Notes: generated from the letters alone by a model not told the origin. Shown: positions 1 to 5,970, counted from the first letter of the stretch. The stretch: DNA of 13,811 bases from Patescibacteria group bacterium (GCA_018899995.1 JAHIHE010000121.1:1-13811), one strand, 5' to 3'. Numbers and translations: made by a program.

Positions 1-2
1 AT

Positions 3-62
3 TGTTTAAAACATCAGCTTGGAATTAAATATGATTATCTCGTCTTTCTGACGGCCGTCTGA
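3..62 (+). CDS. possible C-terminal end of an upstream gene (partial)
   Basis: Reading from position 3, one plus-strand frame stays open to a TGA at 60-62 and gives 19 residues ending LVFLTAV; the other two plus frames stop within the first 30 bases. The peptide has a plausible protein-like composition, and the sequence becomes AT-rich and repetitive soon after the stop, as it does after other genes here. The stretch is too short to assign a family, and it could be chance. The GACGGCCGTC palindrome (50-59) lies at its end. Confidence 0.3.
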   Translation, partial: CLKHQLGIKYDYLVFLTAV

Positions 63-112
63 ATCACGCTATATTTCTCTTTCCTTAATTTAAAATATTT
101 TTTACATATTTG

Positions 113-180
113 TTAAAATGTTAGGATGTTGGAATGTTAAAATGAGTTACTGTTAGAATGCTAAAATGTTAAAATGAGTT
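113..180. repeat. octamer tandem array, consensus TTAAAATG
   Basis: Eight consecutive 8-bp units run without phase loss from 113 to 176: TTAAAATG, TTAGGATG, TTGGAATG, TTAAAATG, AGTTACTG, TTAGAATG, CTAAAATG, TTAAAATG, followed by AGTT. The 16-mer at 133-148 recurs exactly at 165-180. The array runs straight into the stop codon of the minus-strand LCP gene (180-182), so it lies immediately downstream of that gene. No terminator-like stem is visible. Confidence 0.8.
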
Positions 181-1178
181 CATTCCTGATAGAATCTTCT
201 TAATTCTTCAAAACTCGGGTCTTTTGGCAGAAGCACATCCGCCTCGTTTATTTTTGCTTCTGTAAGCAAGCCAGTGCTTGGGTTGTTGCTGGGAACTTTG
301 CTCATGATGCTGTTAGAGCCGATATTTCTGGCGACTTTGCTTAATTCCAAAATTTCTAGCAAAGTGATGTCGGTTTTGATGTTTTTTCCCAGGAGATTCA
401 AAATATTATTGACGACGAAAAAATTGCCCCAAATGTTTTTTTCCTGCAATTTTTCTTTCAACAATTTTATTATTTCGTGCTGGCGGCCGATGCGGCTAAA
501 GTCGCCTTTAATCGTATGGCGCGAGCGCGCTATTTTCAGGGCCAGTTCGCCGTCCAAATGATAATTTCCGGCTTTGAGAAAAAGCGGTTCGTAGCCGAAA
601 TTATAATTTGGAAACATCGGATCGCAAATGTCTTCCTCAAGCGTATAATCAATTCCGCCCACCTGGTCAATTATTTTTTTGAACCCCTCAAAATCAAGCA
701 GCAGATAATAATTTGCTTCAAAGCCAGTGATGTTTTTGATTTCATTTTGGAGTTCTGTAGTTCCTTCTTTAGGATCATTTTTTCCGTAAACGGCGTAAAT
801 GGAATTAATTCTGCCCGCGCGCCGCCCGTCGGCCGATTGCAAGTATAAATCGCGCGGAACAGAGCCGACTGTTATCCGCTTTTTGTCGGAAGAAATTGAC
901 AAAATTACGATCGTATCGGTAAGATTTTCTCCTCCGTTGCCGCTGTCCGGCCCCGCTATTCCAAGCAACAAGATATTGGTTCTGCCGACAGCGTCAGTTT
1001 TAAGCATAACCTCGTCTTGCAAGACCAGTTTTTTAAACTGAAGCGCAAGGTTGGCCGGAGTCGGGTTTTCAAATTTATAAATATTTCGCGCCGCAGAGAT
1101 AAATTTCGCTCCAAAAAACAAAACAGGCGATACAAGCGCGACAGCCAAAGCCAAGAGCAAGAATTTAATTTTACCCAT
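180..1178 (-). CDS. LytR-CpsA-Psr (LCP) family cell-envelope glycopolymer transferase
   Basis: LCP proteins transfer undecaprenyl-linked glycopolymers onto peptidoglycan or another envelope acceptor, on the outer face of the membrane. The 332-residue product opens with a short basic stretch and one membrane segment (about residues 5-30), giving an N-in, C-out anchor. The LCP domain follows. LTDTI (86-90) holds the conserved Asp, VPRD (107-110) carries the phosphate-binding Arg, and RSRH plus GDFSRIGRQ (218-233) form the conserved Arg-rich block that contacts the polyprenyl pyrophosphate. Length is normal for a minimal LCP protein without a C-terminal LytR_C domain. It is the only minus-strand gene here and diverges from lepB. 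The start ATG is at 1176-1178, directly before the membrane segment; no clear ribosome binding site is visible. The physiological acceptor cannot be told from sequence. Confidence 0.9.
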   Translation of the reverse strand: MGKIKFLLLALAVALVSPVLFFGAKFISAARNIYKFENPTPANLALQFKKLVLQDEVMLKTDAVGRTNILLLGIAGPDSGNGGENLTDTIVILSISSDKKRITVGSVPRDLYLQSADGRRAGRINSIYAVYGKNDPKEGTTELQNEIKNITGFEANYYLLLDFEGFKKIIDQVGGIDYTLEEDICDPMFPNYNFGYEPLFLKAGNYHLDGELALKIARSRHTIKGDFSRIGRQHEIIKLLKEKLQEKNIWGNFFVVNNILNLLGKNIKTDITLLEILELSKVARNIGSNSIMSKVPSNNPSTGLLTEAKINEADVLLPKDPSFEELRRFYQE

Positions 1179-1206
1179 AAGATCCGCGTTTTGATATTTT
1201 AATTCT

Positions 1207-1337
1207 CTTCAATTACGAATTGTATTTATTCGCGTTGATTCGCTTGGTATTAGCGCTTTTTCGCTTCTATCTTTATTAGAAGCGAAACCTTGCGAATATC
1301 AGGCGAAGGTGTGCGAAAGGAGTTTCGTAATTCAAAG
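1207..1337. repeat. imperfect inverted repeat with central hairpin, shares its end with the repeat at 2241-2391
   Basis: The outer arms contain AATTACGAA (1211-1219) and its complement TTCGTAATT (1324-1332). The centre is a perfect 9-bp stem with a 7-nt loop, TCGCTTCTA (1261-1269) pairing with TAGAAGCGA. The right end, GGAGTTTCGTAATTCAAAG (1319-1337), is found again exactly at 2373-2391, at the end of a different palindrome. Sharing of the terminus suggests a small non-autonomous mobile or dispersed repeat family rather than chance. Confidence 0.6.
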
Positions 1338-1361
1338 CAATAATATAACTATACAGGATAC

Positions 1362-1390
1362 TTGAAATAGGTTCAAGGGTGTGATATGAT
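1362..1390 (+). promoter_or_regulatory. sigma70-like promoter for lepB
   Basis: A -35 box TTGAAA (1362-1367) and a -10 box TATGAT (1385-1390) are separated by 17 bp; each matches the consensus at five of six positions. Transcription would begin near 1397, leaving an untranslated leader of about 130 nt that contains the heptamer inverted array and the hairpin at 1473-1487. No other strong candidate lies in the gap. This is read by eye and not experimentally supported. Confidence 0.6.
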
Positions 1391-1399
1391 ATGGATAGA

Positions 1400-1524
1400 C
1401 CAAAATCCAAAAACCAAATCTCAAAAATACGCCCAAAGAAGAGAATGTAACCAGATTTATTTTTTGGTATTTTGCGCCCGAGGCGCATCCGCCCTGGGAG
1501 GAGGTATTTGATTTTTGGTTTTTT
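1400..1524. repeat. heptamer inverted array in the lepB leader, with GC-rich hairpin
   Basis: The left arm has 7-bp units CCAAAAT, CCAAAAA, CCAAATC, TCAAAAA (1400-1427). The right arm has GTATTTG, ATTTTTG, GTTTTTT (1504-1524), roughly the reverse complement of the left arm. Between them TGCGCC (1473-1478) pairs with GGCGCA (1482-1487) across the loop CGA. A purine-rich GGAGGAGG run ends near 1504, about 25 nt before the lepB ATG, which is too far for a normal ribosome binding site. Confidence 0.65.
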
Positions 1525-1529
1525 AAACT

Positions 1530-2156
1530 ATGGATTTTAAAAAAATAATTAACCAATTAAGCGGATGTGAAGAAACGGAAAACGCGAATATCAAAACTGT
1601 TTGTAAAAACTTTTTGAAGTTTTTTTTAGAAGTAGTTAAAGTGGTGATAATTTCCGCGCTGATAGTTGTTCCCATACGCTATTTTTTGATTCAGCCGTTT
1701 TTTGTCAGCGGCGCGAGCATGCAGCCGCAGTTTTCAAGCGGAGAATATTTGATTATTGACGAGATTGGCTACCGCAACAATTCTCCCCGGCGGGGCGATG
1801 TGGTTGTTTTTCGCTACCCCAAAGACCCCTCGCAATTTTACATTAAAAGAATTATCGGCCTGCCAGGAGAAACCATTCGGATAAAAGACAACAAGGCTTT
1901 GATTTTCAACGAAGAAAATCCTTGGGGCATGCAGCTTGATGAATCCTCTTATTTGCGGCAGGGGGAGATAACCAAAGGGGACATTGATGTAAAGCTCGGC
2001 GATAGCGAATATTTTATTTTGGGGGATAATCGGCAGGCGAGTTCGGACTCAAGGGTGTTTGGTTCGGTTGACAAAAAGTTTATTATCGGCAAGGTTTGGT
2101 TAAGGGCATGGCCGTTTGGTCGCGCGAAAGTATTTTCGGAGCAAGTAACATATTAA
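1530..2156 (+). CDS. lepB: signal peptidase I
   Basis: Type I signal peptidase cleaves signal peptides from secreted and membrane proteins on the outer face of the cytoplasmic membrane, using a Ser/Lys dyad. The 208-residue product has a cytosolic N-terminal stretch, one membrane segment (about residues 33-53), then the catalytic boxes. SGASMQPQF (60-68) carries nucleophile Ser63, YIKRIIGLPGE (104-114) carries general base Lys106, and GDNRQASSDSR (165-175) is box E. Length fits a Gram-positive-like single-spanning enzyme. The start is fixed: a TAA in frame lies two codons before ATG 1530. No Shine-Dalgarno site is adjacent. It stands alone, behind its own promoter, and is followed by 402 bp of repeats before hisS. 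Confidence 0.95.
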   Translation: MDFKKIINQLSGCEETENANIKTVCKNFLKFFLEVVKVVIISALIVVPIRYFLIQPFFVSGASMQPQFSSGEYLIIDEIGYRNNSPRRGDVVVFRYPKDPSQFYIKRIIGLPGETIRIKDNKALIFNEENPWGMQLDESSYLRQGEITKGDIDVKLGDSEYFILGDNRQASSDSRVFGSVDKKFIIGKVWLRAWPFGRAKVFSEQVTY

Positions 2157-2240
2157 GTGAAAAATGACAGATTAAAATTATAAAATTATTGATAATAATT
2201 TCTAATTTATAATTTTCAATTTCTATTAAATTTCTAATTC

Positions 2241-2391
2241 CTTTGAATTACGAAATAGCTCTTTTCTGTCATTGCGAGCCCCGCTGAAAGCGGGATAAAC
2301 TCCGCGAAGCAATCTCTATCTCAGAATGTGAGATTGCCGCGTCGCTGCTGCTCCTCGCAATGACAACATTCGGGAGTTTCGTAATTCAAAG
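2241..2391. repeat. palindrome with TTTCGTAATTCAAAG ends enclosing a TGTCATTGCGAG-type repeat
   Basis: CTTTGAATTACGAAA (2241-2255) and TTTCGTAATTCAAAG (2377-2391) are perfect 15-bp inverted ends. Within them TGTCATTGCGAG (2267-2278) and CTCGCAATGACA (2354-2365) are perfect 12-bp arms, and GCAATCTC (2309-2316) pairs with GAGATTGC (2330-2337). The left inner arm is interrupted by a hairpin, CCCGCT-GAA-AGCGGG (2280-2294). The TGTCATTGCGAG / GCAATCTC pattern resembles a dispersed palindromic repeat I recall from many bacterial genomes; its mobility here is inferred. Confidence 0.75.
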
Positions 2392-2435
2392 TAATTCTTT
2401 AATTTCTAAACTTTTGTTTGAAAATTGGGCTATTG

Positions 2436-2465
2436 CCCGCCTACGGCGGGTCCGCCGAAGGCGGA
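2436..2465. repeat. two tandem GC-rich triloop hairpins
   Basis: CCCGCC (2436-2441) pairs with GGCGGG (2445-2450) over loop TAC, and directly abutting it TCCGCC (2451-2456) pairs with GGCGGA (2460-2465) over loop GAA. They are two near-copies of the same stem in an otherwise AT-rich gap. There is no T-run after either stem, so they are not typical intrinsic terminators. Confidence 0.75.
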
Positions 2466-2558
2466 ATAATTTAATGAAAATTAGAAATTAAAAATTGAAA
2501 ATTTTAAACTTTGCATTGTTATTTTAATTTTTGATATTTGGATTTTGAATTAACTATT

Positions 2559-3842
2559 ATGTCCGCAAAAATAAAACAGGAACTCATTAATCCGCCGCGG
2601 GGAACAACCGATTTGCTGCCCAATGATTTTTTGTATTGGGATTATTTTTTGTCGGTCATAAATAAATACGCCGGGATTTACGGCTTCGGCAAGATAGAAA
2701 CCCCCATTATGGAAGATACTGATTTGTTCGTCAGAAGCATTGGCGAGACAACGGATATCGTGGAAAAAGAAATGTTTTCTTTCGCGACGCGCGGAGGAGA
2801 CAAGCTTACCTTGCGCCCCGAAGGAACCGCATCGGTCGCGCGGGCGTATATAACCAACGGAATGTCCAAATGGTCCCAGCCGGTGAAGCTTTTTTATGTC
2901 TGGCCGATGTTTCGCTATGAGCGGCCGCAGGCCGGAAGGCGCAGGCAGTTTAATCAAGCGGGCTTTGAAATTTTGGGCGGAGGAGATCCGATTTTTGACG
3001 CGCAAATAATACAGCTCTGCTGGACCGTATTTGAAAAGCTGAAATTAAAGAATATAGCCATTCAAATAAACAGCATCGGCGACGCAAAATGCAGAAGCAA
3101 ATACCGCTCGGCGCTCGTTGATTATTATCGGCCGCGAGCCAGTAAGCTTTGCGCCAATTGCCGCGTAAGATTGGCCAAAAATCCTTTAAGATTAATGGAC
3201 TGCAAAGAAGAGAAATGCGTTCTTATAAGAAGCTCCGCCCCGCAGACCATTGATTACCTTTGCCAGGAATGCCACGACCATTTTAAATCGGTGCTGGAGT
3301 ATTTGGACGAGATTAACCTTCCGTATATGTTGAATCCTTATCTTGTCAGAGGTCTTGATTATTACACAAAAACGGTTTTTGAGTTTATTTCAGAAGGCGA
3401 CGAATATCGCCAGTCTTCTCTGGGCGGCGGCGGCAGATACGACACGCTGATTGAAATGCTTGGCGGCGAGCCGACGCCGGCCGTGGGAGTGGCTTTGGGG
3501 ATTGAAAGAATAGTGGAAAAAATTAAGGAAGCGAATATTAGTTTAGGAAAAAAGGTTTCCGCCAAAGTATTTTTGGTCCAGCTATGCGATTTGGCGAAGA
3601 AAAAAAGTTTTAAACTGTTTAATGATTTGATTGAAGCGGGCGTTCCCGCGATGGAGTCGTTCGGCAGGGGAAGCATCAAGAGTCAATTAAGGGTGGCGAA
3701 TCGCCTGAAAATAAAAAATGTGCTGATTATCGGCCAAAAAGAGGCCCTTGATAATACCGTGATCATCCGCGATATGGAAAGCGGAACGCAAGAAGTCGCA
3801 GACCGCGCGAAAATAATCAACATTATCAGGAAGAAAAAATAG
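2559..3842 (+). CDS. hisS: histidyl-tRNA synthetase
   Basis: This cytosolic class II aminoacyl-tRNA synthetase charges tRNA-His with histidine using ATP. From ATG 2559 the product has 427 residues, normal for the bacterial enzyme. It begins with the expected NPPRGTTDLLP. The motif 2 region, FYVWPMFRYERPQAGRRRQF, is intact, as is the histidine-specific block LVRGLDYYTKTVFEF. Motif 3 contains ALGIERI. The insertion domain holds Cys pairs (LCANC and DCKEEKC), seen in many homologues. The C-terminal anticodon-binding domain (from about KVFLVQL) is complete. An in-frame TTG at 2538 would add seven residues with no family support, so ATG 2559 is preferred. No good ribosome binding site is seen. Confidence 0.96.
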   Translation: MSAKIKQELINPPRGTTDLLPNDFLYWDYFLSVINKYAGIYGFGKIETPIMEDTDLFVRSIGETTDIVEKEMFSFATRGGDKLTLRPEGTASVARAYITNGMSKWSQPVKLFYVWPMFRYERPQAGRRRQFNQAGFEILGGGDPIFDAQIIQLCWTVFEKLKLKNIAIQINSIGDAKCRSKYRSALVDYYRPRASKLCANCRVRLAKNPLRLMDCKEEKCVLIRSSAPQTIDYLCQECHDHFKSVLEYLDEINLPYMLNPYLVRGLDYYTKTVFEFISEGDEYRQSSLGGGGRYDTLIEMLGGEPTPAVGVALGIERIVEKIKEANISLGKKVSAKVFLVQLCDLAKKKSFKLFNDLIEAGVPAMESFGRGSIKSQLRVANRLKIKNVLIIGQKEALDNTVIIRDMESGTQEVADRAKIINIIRKKK

Positions 3843-3850
3843 GAGAGATA

Positions 3851-3907
3851 TTTTGCTTTGCCCCGTACCATCCGCCCGATGGCGGATTGGTTCGGGGCTT
3901 TGCAAAA
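3851..3907. repeat. 57-bp near-perfect palindrome after hisS
   Basis: Nested arms are TTTTGC/GCAAAA, then GCCCCGTACCA with TGGTTCGGGGC (one mismatch), then TCCGCC/GGCGGA around a CGAT loop. It would form a long hairpin just after the hisS stop. There is no T-run on the 3' side on the plus strand, so function as an intrinsic terminator is doubtful; it may simply be another dispersed palindrome or a processing or protective hairpin. Confidence 0.7.
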
Positions 3908-3947
3908 GTCAATATTATTTGTTAAAATGATTTTAGGATATGCAACC

Positions 3948-3990
3948 CATTAGAAATAAGAGATTTAGCGATTGCCCATTTTTTCTAATG
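3948..3990. repeat. inverted repeat upstream of the HIT gene
   Basis: CATTAGAAA (3948-3956) and TTTCTAATG (3982-3990) are perfect 9-bp arms 25 bp apart, ending 16 bp before the HIT ATG. It could be an operator or a leader stem; sequence alone does not decide. Confidence 0.5.
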
Positions 3991-4006
3991 TGGTTCTCTC
4001 GTTATT

Positions 4007-4414
4007 ATGAATACAGTTATTTCTAACCCTTTTAGAGATAAATCTCTAAACGGGGCTAACGGGTTAAATTGCGTTTTTTGCAAAATAGCAAAAAAAGAAA
4101 TTGCGGCGGAAATTCTATATGAGGATAGCGACATTTCGGCGTTTAAAGACGCACATCCCCTTGCTCCAGTCCATATTTTAATCATTCCCAAGAGGCACAT
4201 TGAAAGCGTCAATAACTGGACAAGAAGCGATGTTCAATTGGCCGGTAAAATGATAATTGTTGCCAAAGAAATCGCCGAAAAGGCGGGGATTAAAGATAGC
4301 GGGTACAAGCTTTTGTTCCGAGTGGGCCGCGACGGCGGGCAAGAAGTGGGGCATATCCATTTGCATTTGTTGGGAGGAGCAAGATTAGTAGAAGACATTC
4401 ACCCTGTCAAATAA
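4007..4414 (+). CDS. HIT-family (histidine triad) nucleotide hydrolase/transferase
   Basis: HIT proteins of the Hint type hydrolyse nucleoside phosphoramidates or related AMP adducts in the cytosol. The 135-residue product has the usual CVFCKI block (22-27), PLAPVHILIIPKRH (51-64) and the catalytic GHIHLHLLGG (115-124), where His116, His118 and His120 form the triad pattern. Hint proteins normally start two to four residues before the C-x-x-C block. Here about 20 extra residues precede it, and codons 7-20 coincide with a palindrome (4025-4065). No in-frame ATG, GTG or TTG lies between 4007 and the CVFCKI block, so ATG 4007 is the only conventional start that keeps the family's N-terminus. The 3' end overlaps one arm of a structured region. 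Confidence 0.9.
   Translation: MNTVISNPFRDKSLNGANGLNCVFCKIAKKEIAAEILYEDSDISAFKDAHPLAPVHILIIPKRHIESVNNWTRSDVQLAGKMIIVAKEIAEKAGIKDSGYKLLFRVGRDGGQEVGHIHLHLLGGARLVEDIHPVK
4025..4065. repeat. palindromic element inside the HIT coding sequence
   Basis: TTTAGAGATAAATCTCTAAA (4031-4050) is a stem of two perfect 9-bp arms with a 2-nt loop. It is flanked by AACCC (4025-4029) and GGGTT (4061-4065). Read in the HIT frame it encodes NPFRDKSLNGANGL with no stop. It lies exactly in the part of the protein that has no counterpart in typical Hint proteins. Confidence 0.7.
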
Positions 4415-4466
4415 AACACATTCGGGTTTTAGACCGCTTCGCGGTCTATTTGACGGGGTAAACCCG
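4402..4466 (+). promoter_or_regulatory. structured element at the HIT stop / rpsU leader, with interlocking stems
   Basis: Three pairings can be drawn. A central hairpin is TAGACCGC (4430-4437) with GCGGTCTA (4441-4448) over loop TTC. CCCTGTCAAATA (4402-4413) pairs with TATTTGACGGGG (4447-4458), with one T-G wobble. CGGGTTT (4423-4429) pairs with AAACCCG (4460-4466). The last two interlock, giving either a pseudoknot or two alternative folds. The first arm contains the HIT stop region. No long T-run follows, so a simple terminator is not evident. Confidence 0.5.
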
Positions 4467-4489
4467 ATTTAAATTATAATGATTATAAT
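4450..4489 (+). promoter_or_regulatory. possible promoter for the rpsU transcript
   Basis: TTGACG (4450-4455) is a good -35 box. TATAAT occurs at 4475-4480 (19-bp spacing, slightly long) and again at 4484-4489. Transcription from the first -10 box would start around 4487, shortly before the small reading frame at 4506. The -35 box lies within a stem arm, so structure and promoter functions overlap. Confidence 0.4.
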
Positions 4490-4505
4490 TGGCAGTGAGG
4501 GAGAA

Positions 4506-4562
4506 ATGAAAGTTGATGCTTTTATTTCGACCGAGCGAACCAATTTCAAGATTTTCTTATAA
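4506..4562 (+). CDS. possible leader peptide upstream of rpsU (18 residues)
   Basis: A short frame with ATG at 4506 encodes MKVDAFISTERTNFKIFL and stops at TAA 4560-4562. It is preceded by GAGGGAG (4497-4503), one of the best Shine-Dalgarno-like sites in the window. It ends 46 bp before the rpsU start. Nothing in the peptide identifies a family. Short frames of this size occur by chance, so only the placement and the ribosome binding site argue for it. Confidence 0.3.
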   Translation: MKVDAFISTERTNFKIFL

Positions 4563-4608
4563 CTTTTATAAATATTATATAAACATCTTTTGAAAGCGAG
4601 GTGCAATT

Positions 4609-4881
4609 ATGGTTGAAGTAAAACGCAAGGAAGGCGAAAGCATAGCAAATTTAATCAGGCGGTTTTCGCGCAAAATTCAGCAGAGCGGGATATTATTGAA
4701 CGCGCGCAAAACAAGATTCTATAAAAAGCCGAAAAGCAAACTGCGAATCCGCGAAGAGGCGAAAATGCGCCAAGAAATCACGAAGATCAAAGAAAAACTG
4801 AGGAAACTCGGCAAAGACGAGGAAGAGTTTGACATTCGCGACAGAAAACTTTTCAAGTATTTATTAGGCAAAGAAAAATAA
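4609..4881 (+). CDS. rpsU: 30S ribosomal protein S21
   Basis: S21 is a small basic protein of the 30S subunit that helps initiation near the 16S rRNA 3' end. The 90-residue product starts with VEVKRKEGESIANLIRRFSRKIQQSGIL, matching the family's N-terminal helix. It continues with the RFYKKPKSKLRIREEAKMR basic region. It is longer than the roughly 60-70 residues of many S21 proteins, with a charged tail ending DRKLFKYLLGKEK. GAGGTG sits seven bases before the ATG, a clear ribosome binding site of a strength rare in this window. Linkage to a yqeY gene immediately downstream is a common bacterial arrangement and supports the call. Confidence 0.9.
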   Translation: MVEVKRKEGESIANLIRRFSRKIQQSGILLNARKTRFYKKPKSKLRIREEAKMRQEITKIKEKLRKLGKDEEEFDIRDRKLFKYLLGKEK

Positions 4882-4899
4882 ATAAATTCAAAAGCTTTT

Positions 4900-5004
4900 A
4901 AAGTCTATAAGGTCCGTAAAGTCCATCAAGTCAAAAGTCATAAAATCAATTATCCTGATTTAAGGACTTTAAAAACTTGACAGACTTTCGACTTTAAAGA
5001 CTCA
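4900..5004. repeat. nonamer inverted array between rpsU and yqeY
   Basis: The left arm has 9-bp units AAAGTCTAT, AAGGTCCGT, AAAGTCCAT, CAAGTCAAA, AGTCATAAA (4900-4944). The right arm has TTAAGGACT, TTAAAAACT, TGACAGACT, TTCGACTTT, AAAGACTCA (4960-5004), approximately the reverse complement of the left. The array ends four bases before the yqeY ATG, so it fills the whole leader of that gene and leaves no space for a conventional ribosome binding site. Confidence 0.75.
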
Positions 5005-5008
5005 CACC

Positions 5009-5503
5009 ATGATATTAAAAGAGCGTATAAACAATGATTTGATAGAAGCCGTCAAAAAAAGGGAAAAAGAGAAAGCGCTGGTGTTGCGCAGTTTGAACGC
5101 GGCTATCAAAAATGCCGAAATTTTCAAGCGGACGAAACTCAGCAAAACCGCGGGTGGATTGGAAGAGCTGGGGGCGCTAAGCATTTTGACGGACGAAGAA
5201 ATTGTCGGCGTCATTTCTTCCCAGATTAAGCAGAGAAGGGACTCTATTGTTGAATTTGAAAAAGGAAAAAGGATTGATTTGGCGGAAAAGGAAAAAGCGC
5301 AGATTGAAATATTGTCGCGCTATATGCCGGAGCAAATGACCGAAGAAGAAATTAGAAAAGAAGCGAAGGCGGCGATTGAAAAAACAAGCGCCAAAACCGC
5401 CAGAGATACGGGAAAAGTAATGGCGGAATTGATGAAGAAAGTTAAGGGAAAGGCCGATGGAGCATTGGTAAGCAAAATAGTTAAAGAATTACTTGCGGGA
5501 TAA
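5009..5503 (+). CDS. yqeY: YqeY / GatB_Yqey-domain protein
   Basis: YqeY-like proteins are cytosolic helical proteins related to the C-terminal tRNA-binding region of GatB; their exact role is not settled, though a link to tRNA-dependent amidation has been proposed. The 164-residue product begins LKERINNDLIEAVKKREKEK, the characteristic first helix. It continues with LRSLNAAIKNAEI, then LTDEEIVGVISSQIKQRRDSIVEFEKGKR and ILSRYMPEQMTEEEIRK, all recognisable family blocks. The C-terminal segment GKVMAELMKKVKGKADGALVSKIVKELL is also typical. Length is normal to slightly long. It sits between rpsU and ybeY. The stop codon TAA (5501-5503) lies in the loop of a small hairpin, GCGGG (5495-5499) with CCCGC (5504-5508). 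Confidence 0.9.
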   Translation: MILKERINNDLIEAVKKREKEKALVLRSLNAAIKNAEIFKRTKLSKTAGGLEELGALSILTDEEIVGVISSQIKQRRDSIVEFEKGKRIDLAEKEKAQIEILSRYMPEQMTEEEIRKEAKAAIEKTSAKTARDTGKVMAELMKKVKGKADGALVSKIVKELLAG

Positions 5504-5516
5504 CCCGCTGATTTTT

Positions 5517-5960
5517 ATGCTACTTGTTAAAAATCTGACTCGCCGGAAATTTGATAAAAGGTTCTTGCTAAAAGCGGAAAAACGTTGCCTTAGGGAAATC
5601 GGAATAAAAAACAAAACAGAAATAAGTTTGGTAATCTGTGGAAAGAAAAAGATTCGGAATATCAACCGTCTTTACCGCAAAAAAGATAAAATAACAGATG
5701 TGCTGTCTTTCGGCGACCAAAAGCCCGATTTTATCGCCGCACCCGATGGCACTTTGCGATTAGGCGAAATATTCATTTGTTATCCCGTTGCGGAAAAACA
5801 AGCCCGTCAATACGGATATTCTGCCAAAGAAGAAATGGCGCGGCTTTTGATTCACGGTATTCTGCATTTGGCGGGATATGATCATGAAAAAAGCGCTCGG
5901 GAAGCTAAAAAAATGTTCAAATTGCAGGAGAAAATTATAGCAAAAATTTTCAAAAAATAA
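5517..5960 (+). CDS. ybeY: endoribonuclease YbeY, 16S rRNA maturation and ribosome quality control
   Basis: YbeY is a zinc-dependent single-strand endoribonuclease needed for 16S rRNA 3'-end processing and late 30S quality control. From ATG 5517 the product has 147 residues, typical of the family. INRLYRKKDKITDVLSF (49-65) is the conserved central block, LGEIFI (82-87) follows, and HGILHLAGYDH (113-123) is the H-x3-H-x5-H zinc site. A TTG at 5493 in the same frame would overlap yqeY and add eight residues without homology, so the ATG is preferred; it lies 13 bp after the yqeY stop. No Shine-Dalgarno site is seen, so translational coupling to yqeY is plausible. The linkage to rpsU and yqeY groups ribosome functions. 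Confidence 0.94.
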   Translation: MLLVKNLTRRKFDKRFLLKAEKRCLREIGIKNKTEISLVICGKKKIRNINRLYRKKDKITDVLSFGDQKPDFIAAPDGTLRLGEIFICYPVAEKQARQYGYSAKEEMARLLIHGILHLAGYDHEKSAREAKKMFKLQEKIIAKIFKK

Positions 5961-5970
5961 TTTTTGGCAA

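Larger units (their letters stand above)
1179..1529. other. 351-bp divergent intergenic region between LCP gene and lepB
   Basis: This gap serves as the upstream region of both neighbours. From left to right it holds an imperfect palindrome (1207-1337) centred on a stem-loop, a sigma70-like promoter pointing at lepB (1362-1390), and a heptamer inverted array (1400-1524) enclosing a GC-rich hairpin. No conserved protein is seen in it; the short open frames across it are artefacts of the repeats. Confidence 0.7.
2157..2558. other. 402-bp repeat-filled intergenic region between lepB and hisS
   Basis: There is no gene here. The gap is a nest of repeats. AT-rich heptamer arrays lie on the outside (units such as AATTTCT and AATTTAT near 2200-2240, and AAAATTA, GAAATTA, AAAATTG near 2478-2505). 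Inside these sits a palindrome ending in TTTCGTAATTCAAAG, and inside that a TGTCATTGCGAG-type palindrome. Two adjacent GC-rich hairpins follow at 2436-2465. A clear promoter for hisS was not found; TTGCAT at 2511-2516 is a possible -35 box but lacks a good partner. Confidence 0.7.

Noticed and set aside
1276..1556. Minus-strand small proteins upstream of lepB
   Set aside because: They are translations of the heptamer inverted array and palindrome, with repeat-driven composition such as FWIL runs.
2538..2558. TTG start for hisS seven codons upstream
   Set aside because: The added residues lie in repeat sequence and have no counterpart in the family; ATG 2559 gives the usual N-terminus.
3851..3907. 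Intrinsic terminator of hisS
   Set aside because: The stem is strong but lacks a following T-run on the plus strand, so it is recorded as a palindrome only.
5493..5516. TTG start for ybeY overlapping yqeY
   Set aside because: It adds eight residues outside the family pattern; ATG 5517 gives a normal-length protein.
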